A stretch of DNA of 64,000 nucleotides from Lysobacteraceae bacterium NML03-0222 (lineage in GTDB: Bacteria; Pseudomonadota; Gammaproteobacteria; Xanthomonadales; Xanthomonadaceae), in the NCBI GenBank assembly GCA_002798195.1, contig NWQM01000016.1:248001-312000 (forward strand). Reading direction: 5' to 3'. How positions within the stretch are numbered: position 1 is the first letter of the stretch; every line of letters begins with the position of its first letter. Below, one piece after another: positions 1-7,200 of this stretch. Position numbers and translations under genes: made by a program. Below the pieces are notes generated by a model that worked only from the letters and a program-made list of their open reading frames with translations, made no database searches and was not told the origin of the DNA.

Positions 1-152
1 CCGGCTTTGCCCCGTTCCGCGGCGGCCCGATTCAATACATCCGCGAAACCGGCATTGATGTCCTGCTGGAAAAACTCAAAACCCTGCAACAACGCCACGG
101 CGAACGTTTCGCACCGCGCCCGGGCTGGGACAACCCGGCATTGCGCGGCTAA
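1..152 (+). CDS. C-terminal end of a FadB/FadJ-type 3-hydroxyacyl-CoA dehydrogenase (partial)
   Basis: Only the last 49 codons lie in the window; the reading frame enters at base 3 and stops at TAA 150-152. The translated end carries GFAPFRGGPIQYI, which matches the conserved C-terminal segment of the 3-hydroxyacyl-CoA dehydrogenase part of multifunctional fatty-acid oxidation alpha subunits (FadB/FadJ). Those proteins hydrate enoyl-CoA and oxidise 3-hydroxyacyl-CoA in beta-oxidation. The stop is followed by a perfect palindrome that probably ends the transcript. Which family member it is (FadB, FadJ or a stand-alone dehydrogenase) cannot be decided from this fragment. Confidence 0.72.
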   Translation, partial: GFAPFRGGPIQYIRETGIDVLLEKLKTLQQRHGERFAPRPGWDNPALRG

Positions 153-182
153 AGCCTGCTCAAGGATATGCCCCTGAAAATC

Positions 183-212
183 ATTATCCCCGTGTCATGA
201 CACGGGGATAAT
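183..212. terminator. Perfect 30-bp palindrome between convergent genes, likely bidirectional terminator
   Basis: Bases 183-197 are exactly the reverse complement of 198-212, so the arms can form a long hairpin with the GC-rich part (CCCCGTG/CACGGGG) in its middle. It lies between the stop of the beta-oxidation gene on the plus strand and the stop of the lipoprotein gene on the minus strand, which is where a shared terminator is expected. There is no long T run on either side, so a protein-binding palindrome is an alternative. Confidence 0.55.
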
Positions 213-250
213 CGCAGACAATCCAAGCCATCAGCCGGCAATAAGGCGCA

Positions 251-904
251 CTACCAGCCCCAAGGCGTAGGTGGCAACTCAACCGGACGCGTCAGGTCAA
301 ACTCAACCTTGAACATCCGGCCATTGGGACGGGACAGTTCGTAAACAAAAGTCTGCGGATGGATTTCCATCGCCCAAGTGTTTTGCAGCGAAGCATTCAA
401 GCCCCCCTTCTCGAACATGGCAATGGACTCGGCATCCACCGGAAATGCCTGACGCTCGGCACTGCCAGCTTCACGGCTATCACCGCCATACATGGTCATA
501 TCGTCAGCACTGCCATCTTGATGACGATGGTCATGCTTCAGACGCAAACCTTGCGGCAAGCGGGTAAGAATCCAGGTTCTGGAATGGTCATCGCCCACAT
601 GAAAAGGAATTTCCAGCCGCTCACGCGGGTTATCGCAGCCGCGTATATGCATCACCAAGCGCTTGCCTTCAAACGCATCCGGCTCGCTGGGCTTGGGCTC
701 GTTGGCGACGATTCTGCCTTCATACGCCTTGCCGCAATGCTTGGCCACGCGCATCAAAAATTCATCAGCTGCCTGCAAGGCGGACGCATCATCCAGCGGC
801 TGCTGCCCATCTGTGGCGCGCGTAGCCGGTTCAGGATTGGAGGCAGTGCAGGCGGCAAGCGCCAACACCAGTGGAGAAAGGACAAGTGAGTATTTGCTGT
901 TCAT
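251..904 (-). CDS. Putative exported lipoprotein of unknown function
   Basis: The 217-residue product begins with a short basic end and a hydrophobic stretch finishing in the lipobox LALAAC, so Cys19 is the probable lipidated residue and the mature protein is expected in the periplasm or on the outer membrane. The mature part is charged, with a His/Asp-rich stretch near residues 120-140 and two further Cys (near 57 and 90) that could form a disulfide. I recognise no family. It is followed, on the same strand, by no further gene, and hemJ lies 46 bases upstream, so the two may share a transcript. The lipoprotein call is firm and the function open. Confidence 0.7.
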   Translation of the reverse strand: MNSKYSLVLSPLVLALAACTASNPEPATRATDGQQPLDDASALQAADEFLMRVAKHCGKAYEGRIVANEPKPSEPDAFEGKRLVMHIRGCDNPRERLEIPFHVGDDHSRTWILTRLPQGLRLKHDHRHQDGSADDMTMYGGDSREAGSAERQAFPVDAESIAMFEKGGLNASLQNTWAMEIHPQTFVYELSRPNGRMFKVEFDLTRPVELPPTPWGW

Positions 905-950
905 GGCAACAGCCTAACTTGGACAGCGCTTTTCCGGCAATGACAAATGT

Positions 951-1367
951 TCAAAACGGCTTGGCAAGTACCAGCCAGACAATCGGCACCAATGCCAGCA
1001 GTGGCAACTCATTGAACAGACGCAATTGCCGGGCACTGGGTATGCCACGCCCAGCTTCTGCTGCTTTCAACCAGCGCCCTGTCGCTACCGCATACAGCAA
1101 CAGCAATGCCACCAAGGTCAACTTGGCATGCATCCATGCGCCCTGGAAACCCAGCATCCACCACATGGCAAACCCCAGCACGAACAAAATGCCGAACATC
1201 ACATGCCCAAAACGCGCCAAACGCCGCCCCATCAACAACAGCCGTGCCCGCACCGCAGGCTCATCGCCTGCTTCGGCGAGATTTACCAAAATGCGCGGCA
1301 AATAGAACAAGACCGCCATCCAGGCGATGACAAATACCAAATGAAAAGTTTTCAGCCACAGATACAT
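951..1367 (-). CDS. hemJ: HemJ-like / CopD-family membrane protein
   Basis: This 138-residue protein has four hydrophobic helices (about residues 5-25, 52-72, 82-95 and 117-136). It carries the family marks of the UPF0093 / HemJ group: the first-helix motif KTFHLVFVIAWMA with His9, and the HAKL motif near residue 80. HemJ is the membrane protoporphyrinogen IX oxidase that replaces HemG/HemY in many proteobacteria and makes protoporphyrin IX for heme. CopD-related copper proteins share the fold, so the enzyme call rests on the two motifs. The neighbouring tcdA is only 38 bases upstream on the same strand, so co-transcription is plausible. Confidence 0.72.
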   Translation of the reverse strand: MYLWLKTFHLVFVIAWMAVLFYLPRILVNLAEAGDEPAVRARLLLMGRRLARFGHVMFGILFVLGFAMWWMLGFQGAWMHAKLTLVALLLLYAVATGRWLKAAEAGRGIPSARQLRLFNELPLLALVPIVWLVLAKPF

Positions 1368-1405
1368 ATACGAAATATCCCGAAGAAAAAATGCATGGAG
1401 CGAAG

Positions 1406-2206
1406 TTACTGCGCTTGCGGCTTTTGCTTCAGAAGCATCTCCAGCACCTTGCCTACAGCCGCAAAGGCGAATGCCCCGGTGACATGGGTGGCAGCGCCCA
1501 GACCAGCACCACAGTCGAGCTTGAAGCCCTCATCGCCCTCCAGCGTCGGGCGAATGCCGCAGACTGTGCCATCGGCCTGCGGATAGCGCACGTTTTCCAG
1601 CGAATACACCGCAGGCACACCAAAGTAACGGTCGCGATTCTTGGGAAAATTGAACTCGCCACGCAGCTTTTTGCGAATCAGCGATAGCATTGCATCATGC
1701 TCGGTACGGGAAAGGTCACGCACCCGAATTTGCGTCACATCGCTGCGGCCACCGGCCGCGCCGACCGTCACCAAGGGCAGTTTGCGACGGCGGCAAAAAG
1801 CGATCATCTCCACCTTGACCCGGAAGCTGTCACAGGCATCCAGCACCAGATCGTGCCCCGGCAAAAGCTCGGCCATATTCGATGGCGTCAGGAAAGAGGC
1901 CAGCACATTCACGCGGATTTCCGGATTGATGGCACGGCAGCGCTCAGCCATGACTTCGGCCTTGATGCGCCCATACTGTCCATCCATCGCTGGCAGCTGA
2001 CGATTGGTATTGGAGACACACAGGTCATCGGCATCAATCAGGGTAAGACGGCCTACCCCGCTGCGCGCCAGTGCTTCCACTGCCCAGGAGCCAACGCCGC
2101 CAATGCCCACCACGGCGACATGCTTGTCGGCAAACTGCGCCAAAGTACCGCGCCCGTACAAGCGCTCAATACCAGAAAATCGTTCTACTGCCATATTCAT
2201 CAGCAA
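1406..2206 (-). CDS. tcdA: tRNA threonylcarbamoyladenosine dehydratase TcdA (CsdL)
   Basis: This is an E1-like ThiF/MoeB-fold protein of 266 residues, the usual length for TcdA. It uses ATP to cyclise the t6A37 side chain of ANN-decoding tRNAs to ct6A. The nucleotide-binding loop GIGGVGSW is at residues 34-41, followed by the family-typical DACDSF segment near residue 125 and GLGAATHVTGAFAF near the C-terminus. There are three closely spaced candidate ATG codons (MLMNMAVERF); the third, MAVERFSGIERL, fits homologues best, so the true start may be up to 15 bases shorter. It is divergent from the cytochrome gene, with under 70 bases between. Confidence 0.88.
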   Translation of the reverse strand: MLMNMAVERFSGIERLYGRGTLAQFADKHVAVVGIGGVGSWAVEALARSGVGRLTLIDADDLCVSNTNRQLPAMDGQYGRIKAEVMAERCRAINPEIRVNVLASFLTPSNMAELLPGHDLVLDACDSFRVKVEMIAFCRRRKLPLVTVGAAGGRSDVTQIRVRDLSRTEHDAMLSLIRKKLRGEFNFPKNRDRYFGVPAVYSLENVRYPQADGTVCGIRPTLEGDEGFKLDCGAGLGAATHVTGAFAFAAVGKVLEMLLKQKPQAQ

Positions 2207-2272
2207 ATTTTAACTAGCTTGCGTGTTATCGTGCTGGATTGAAATCATTTTGCCAGCCCTATGGAGAACCCC

Positions 2273-2719
2273 ATGTCCACGCCAGCGACTGACATCCACA
2301 AGAAACCTTCCGCCGCCAAACGCTATCTCATTGTCCTTGCCATTGGCCTGATTCTGGGAGCAATTGCCTCTGTATTTGCCATGCGCGCCATCAATGAGCG
2401 CAAAGACCACTTCCCCGACAGCGTGATGACGGTCATGGGTTGGCATATGGGCAAGCTCAAGGGCAATATCGAAACCAACCGCTGCAATGCCACCGACGCC
2501 CTGCCGCATCTGCAAACCCTGCGCCGCATGGGCGATGATGTGGATTTTGCCTTTACCGACCTTGCCAGTGACGAGCGCTTTGCCAAGCATAGTGCAAACT
2601 TCCGCGCCGCCCTGGATGCGGCACTGGCCAACCCGCCACTCTCTTGCGAGAGCCTTGGCAATACTCTGGGAGATATCGGTGGCCAGTGCAAAGCCTGTCA
2701 CGATGACTTCAAGTCTTGA
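2273..2719 (+). CDS. Membrane-anchored c-type cytochrome, cytochrome c'-like
   Basis: The ATG at 2273 is chosen because GGAG sits 8 bases upstream; an in-frame ATG at 2261 lacks a ribosome site. The 148-residue product has one N-terminal membrane helix (about 20-40), a mostly helical periplasmic part, and a single heme-attachment motif CKACH at residues 139-143, right at the C-terminus. A CXXCH at the end of a four-helix domain is the layout of cytochrome c' (PF01322-type), in contrast to class I cytochromes with an N-terminal motif. Possible roles are electron transfer or NO/O2 binding; nothing nearby decides this. A strong terminator follows. Confidence 0.66.
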   Translation: MSTPATDIHKKPSAAKRYLIVLAIGLILGAIASVFAMRAINERKDHFPDSVMTVMGWHMGKLKGNIETNRCNATDALPHLQTLRRMGDDVDFAFTDLASDERFAKHSANFRAALDAALANPPLSCESLGNTLGDIGGQCKACHDDFKS

Positions 2720-2745
2720 AGTTACTGATGAGCCTGCTTGTCCAG

Positions 2746-2773
2746 ACAGCCGCCTCTTGGGCGGCTGTTTTTT
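2746..2773 (+). terminator. Rho-independent terminator after the cytochrome gene
   Basis: A 9-bp GC-rich stem (ACAGCCGCC / GGCGGCTGT) with a 5-base loop is followed directly by TTTTT. It lies 27 bases after the cytochrome stop codon. Confidence 0.88.
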
Positions 2774-2822
2774 GTCCTCTCAAAGAGCGCAGAAATCAGC
2801 TCATGACATGGCGACATAAATG

Positions 2823-2850
2823 ACAAAGGCCGGGTTTCCCCGGCCTTTGT
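2823..2850 (-). terminator. Hairpin terminator of the adhesin operon
   Basis: A 12-bp stem (ACAAAGGCCGGG with its exact reverse complement) and a 4-base loop lies 31 bases beyond the stop of the minus-strand DUF4019 gene. The flank read on the minus strand is T-rich but not a clean T run. It most likely ends the minus-strand operon and may also stop residual read-through from the left. Confidence 0.72.
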
Positions 2851-2880
2851 GCAAACTTTCAGCGATCCGCAATGACTACA

Positions 2881-3366
2881 TTATTGCGCCCGCTCAAAAG
2901 CGTAGCCTGCCACGCGCCAAGCATCACTATCACGACGGAAGCTGACCAGCTCAATCAAATTGCTACCGGAGGAAAACCGGGTGGCAAAGCGGACACTGAT
3001 ATAGTCCCCTACCGGCGTACCACCTGCAGCACCTGCAGCATCCACACGCTGGCGAATGACCGAGAACCAAGTACGTGACTGCACTTGCCCGAGCGAGCTT
3101 CTGGCCACCTGAATCTGACGGACAAATGCTTCACGCGTGACCACTGCCTTGGCAGTTGCAGAGCTGCCTTCCCAAACTTCCCCGGCCTGATTGTTGTCAA
3201 CCAGCTGCAACACCTGTAGCGCTCCCACAATCATGCTGTTGGCATCCGCCTCAGGCAGTGCTGTAGCCGCATTGGCCTGTGGTGCAGCGCGCTGCTGCTG
3301 TGCCATACCTGCCAAGGGCATGGCTGCCAGCACGCTCAGGGAAAGTCCAAGAAAAGCCTTTTTCAT
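2881..3366 (-). CDS. DUF4019-type exported protein, last gene of the adhesin operon
   Basis: The start at 3366 (MKKAFLG) has GGAG nine bases upstream. The 161-residue product has a signal peptide ending near AGMAQ. The mature part resembles the DUF4019 family, with the segments GEVWEGSS, SRTWFSVIRQR and a C-terminal SDAWRVAGYAFE. DUF4019 proteins are small secreted proteins of unknown role. The gene begins 26 bases after the TpgA-like gene and ends at a terminator, so it is the third gene of the unit that starts with the trimeric adhesin. That position suggests a part in adhesin export, folding or anchoring, which is inference only. Confidence 0.7.
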   Translation of the reverse strand: MKKAFLGLSLSVLAAMPLAGMAQQQRAAPQANAATALPEADANSMIVGALQVLQLVDNNQAGEVWEGSSATAKAVVTREAFVRQIQVARSSLGQVQSRTWFSVIRQRVDAAGAAGGTPVGDYISVRFATRFSSGSNLIELVSFRRDSDAWRVAGYAFERAQ

Positions 3367-3392
3367 CGCTACGCTCCGGTCAGTGACAAGGC

Positions 3393-4220
3393 TCAATTCT
3401 GCAAGCCCAACGCACGCACTTCAACCCGGCGGTTGGGTGCCAGACAGGCAATCCTCGCCTGACGCGACATACCGCTGTCACATACCTTCACCGGCTGTGC
3501 CTCGCCCATCCCCACCGCACGAACCAGCGATGGTGCAACACCTTCGGCAATCAGATAGCTGCGCACGGTTTCGGCTCGGCTTTGGGACAGTGCCAAATTG
3601 CTGGCCGAAGTGCCGATTTCATCGGTATAGGCCAGCACATCCACACTCTTGAGCTGTCCGGCATTTTTGAGCTGCGCGGCCAAGGCAGCCAAGCGCTGAC
3701 GGCCATCACTGCTCAAGTCCGAAAGACCGGAGCCTCCAAATGCAAACAAGCCATCTGCATCCAGCTCAAAGGGCGCAAGTGCCTTCGCTGTGGCCGTGAC
3801 AGGCGCTGTAGCCGCAACTTCGGGCTCCAGCACCTGTGCACAATCCTGCGGTTGCCAATGCAGGCTGCGCGCCAGATATTCGCGATCAAAGATAATCTTG
3901 AACTGGCAGGTTTTGACTCCGCTATCAGTACGGAAGTGGAACAGATAGTCCCACTCCCGCACCCGGTAGAAGCCCTCGGCAAAATGCGGCGTACCAATCA
4001 GGGCGTAGAGTTGATCCTTGTCCAACCCCGGCTGCACCAAGCGTACATCTGCCGGGCGTGGGAAAGTTCCGTTCTTCTGGTAGGCACCCTTGATTTCCGG
4101 GAAAACTACTTCTCCTGCCACTCCTTGTGGCGTAATGTCACGGCTGACATGGGTGCTGCAAGCCGAAAGTGCCAACCCGGCAATGGTTGCCAAGGCCAAA
4201 AGTGCTTTTTGTTTCTTCAT
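3393..4220 (-). CDS. tpgA: TpgA-like lipoprotein: SmpA/BamE domain plus OmpA-like peptidoglycan-binding domain
   Basis: The ATG at 4220 follows GGAGA. The 275-residue product has a lipoprotein signal (LALSAC). It then has an SmpA/OmlA (BamE-like) domain at about 45-115, recognisable by LDKDQLYALIGTPHF and the following WDYLFHF, a linker rich in Ala/Thr/Pro, and an OmpA C-terminal domain at about 165-270 with AYTDEIGTSASNLALSQSRA and CLAPNRRVEVR. This two-domain layout directly downstream of a trimeric autotransporter is that of Acinetobacter TpgA, which ties the adhesin's membrane anchor to peptidoglycan. The gene lies 27 bases after the adhesin stop. The partner role here is inferred from domains and position. 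Confidence 0.82.
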   Translation of the reverse strand: MKKQKALLALATIAGLALSACSTHVSRDITPQGVAGEVVFPEIKGAYQKNGTFPRPADVRLVQPGLDKDQLYALIGTPHFAEGFYRVREWDYLFHFRTDSGVKTCQFKIIFDREYLARSLHWQPQDCAQVLEPEVAATAPVTATAKALAPFELDADGLFAFGGSGLSDLSSDGRQRLAALAAQLKNAGQLKSVDVLAYTDEIGTSASNLALSQSRAETVRSYLIAEGVAPSLVRAVGMGEAQPVKVCDSGMSRQARIACLAPNRRVEVRALGLQN

Positions 4221-4246
4221 GGTGTTCTCCATATCTGTTGCCTTGA

Positions 4247-7200
4247 TTACCACTGCACGCCTACGCCGGCCGAGAAGCCCCAGTCACGGGCGGTATTGCC
4301 ACTGGCTTGTGCCTTGTAAACCCACTTGCCGTTATCAGTGATGCCGGAAAGACCAAAAGCCAAGCCGTATTCACCGCGATAGCCACCCACCGCTGCCGAG
4401 AACATGCTCTTACCCGGCAGATAGGCCTGCGGCAAGCCTGCCATCGCCATGGCCGAAGCGGTCGCACCACGATAACCACGGTCGATCTGCCACATATCGT
4501 TGGCAAGCTGGTTGAAGCGGCCATCCGTATAAGCATTGGCACCGGCAATGGCACCGTTCAACTGACCAACATTCACGGCATCGGTATCGGCGACACCAGC
4601 GGCGACATTGCGAACCACATTGCCGCCCATATTGACACTCTGACCGCCGGCTACTTCAATGCCACCATTGAAGGTCGCCTTGCCGTCCACTACCGGATTG
4701 TCCACGACGCTGACGGTATAGGTATCACCGTTCTGGGTGACTTGGGTATTGGTTCCGGCAACCACCTTGGTGGCACCCGTGCCGCCACCGGAAACTGCAT
4801 TCAGCGCATCCTGAACGTTGGTATAAGTATTGCCGCCAACGGTCAGGTTGACACTCAAGCCGCCACCCGGGGTATAGGTCGTATTTCCACCCAAAGCCAA
4901 TGCCGTTGCATTGCCAAGGTTATTAACCGCCGTACCCACCGCAAAAAGCTGTGAGCCGTTCACCGCATCGGTAGAGTCAGCACTCAAGCGGCCAGCGGCA
5001 ACATTGACGATACGGCGCTCATTGCCCTTGCTACCCACGGAAACAACGGCAACTGCATTCACACCAGCAGCCGTACCACCATTGAGCATGAAGGTACCCG
5101 TGTTATCCACGGCTTGAGTCTGTGCACCTGCACCAAGTGCCACGCTACCGGCATGGCTGGCTGCAGCGCCCTTGCCCATTGCTACGGCATTTTCAGCCGT
5201 TGCCGTGGTATCGACACCGGCAGCAATTGCACCATTACCGGTAGCACCATCGTTGTCGTAGTTGCCGCCCTTGGTACCACCGTCATTGACACTGTAGTAA
5301 TGGGTCTTGACTTTGGCAGTTTCTTCACCAACGTAGCTCTTCAGCTGACCCAAGTTAACGGCATCACCCTCTTCGGTGCCATCCCCCAGGTTACTGATTT
5401 TCTTGCCACCCATATCAATGCCAGTAGCACTGATGGTCGGGCCACCGGCAATCGCAAGACCATTGGCATCCAGCTTGTTGCCACCGGCAGTGACACTGTC
5501 GAGATCAAGATTACGGTTCAAAGTAATTTCCACCTTGCCAGCTTGATCAGCACCGTTTTGCACCACACTGATATTGCTGTCGGCACTGCTGAAGGTGACC
5601 ACGCCATTGGGACCAATCTTTGCCGCATTGCCGCTGGCATCGGTCACCGTCCAGCCGGCATTGACCAGGGTTTGAACGGCCTTGAGCTGACTGAAGTTGA
5701 CGGCATCACCATCTTCGGTGCCATCTGCCAGATTGCTGATCTTCTTGCCAGCCATATCGATGCCACTGACACTGATAATCGGGCCACCGGCAATCGCAAG
5801 ACCATTGGCATCCAAGGTGTTGCCGCCTACGGTCACGCTATCGAAGCTCACATCCTTCTTCGTGGCCACGGTATAGGTCGTGCTTCCATCTGCATTGGTC
5901 GTGCTGGCAACCTCGATATTGTCACCCGCATCCACCTTGGTTTTGGCGGCCACAGCCTTGTCGTTCACCGCTTTGAGCTGGTCTTCGGTGGCGGCCTGAC
6001 CGCTGGTGACATTGTTCGGGTCAAAGGTGGTATTGCTCAAACCGCTCACAGTACCGGCATTGCCGTCAATTTTGACGGGCTTACCGCCGGCGGCCGGACC
6101 GACACTCAGTACCGGTGCCAGCGCCAGCTGAACGCCACCAGCCACGGTGCTGCTGCTGATATTGCTGTCACCCTTGATATTGATGGTGTCCCCCAGGGCG
6201 TACTGATTGCTGCCCGTGGTACCGCCCACATTAATGCCCTTGGCAATATTGTCGGCATTAGCCTGGATGTTAGTGGCATTGGTCGCCACATTCTGGTTGG
6301 TGGCATGCAACTGGCTGCCATTGACGGCATCGGTGCTGGTGGCGCTGAGTTCCCCAGCAGCCAGACCGCTTACCTTGTTGGTGCTCTTATCGATGGTGAC
6401 ACCACCGACGGTGACCTTGTCAAAAGCCACGTCCTTTTTGGTCGCTACAATGTAGGTCGTGCTGCCATCTACATTGGTCGTGCTGGCAACCTCGATATTG
6501 TCACCCGCATCCACCTTGGTTTTAGCGGCCACAGCTTTGTCGTTCACGGCTTTGAGCTGGTCTTCGGTGGCGGCCTGACCGCTGGTGACATCATTCGGGT
6601 CAAAAGTAGTATTGCTCAAACCGCCCACGGTACCGGCATTGCCGTCAATTTTGACGGGCTTACCGCCGGCGGCCGGACCGACATTTAAGACCGGTGCCAG
6701 CGCCAGCTGAACGCCACCAGCCACGGTGCTGCTGCTGATATTGCTGTCACCCTTGATATTGATGGTGTCCCCCAAGGCGTACTGGTTGCTGCCCGTGGTA
6801 CCGCCAACATGAATACCCTTTGCAATATTTTCGGCATTGGTCGCCACATTCTGGTTGGTGGCAAACAGCTGGCTACCGTTTACCGCTTGGGTACTTTTAT
6901 CATTTAAGGCACCCGGAGCTACATTAGCAAGCGTCATTGGATAATTTGTCTGACCAATGGCATTTTGCATAGAGGCGATTACATCAGGCGGATCCACTGG
7001 ACTACCAGTGCCATCCTTCGTAGTGTAAAAATTGCCATCTGTATGTTTGTATAGTCGATCCCCATTGGCATTGGTATACACTACGGGTGAGTGTGCATCC
7101 TCAACCGTCTTCTGAGCATTGACAGCCACGGTAATCTTGTTAGCTGCTTGGATAAGCTTGATATTGTCACCCGCATCAATGGTGAGAGTTTCGCCGTTTT

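Noticed and set aside
5114..6688. A 524-codon open frame on the plus strand inside the adhesin gene
   Set aside because: It is antisense to the repeats of the trimeric adhesin; its repetitive Gly/Ile/Asp composition mirrors the adhesin codons and no start signal or family is seen.
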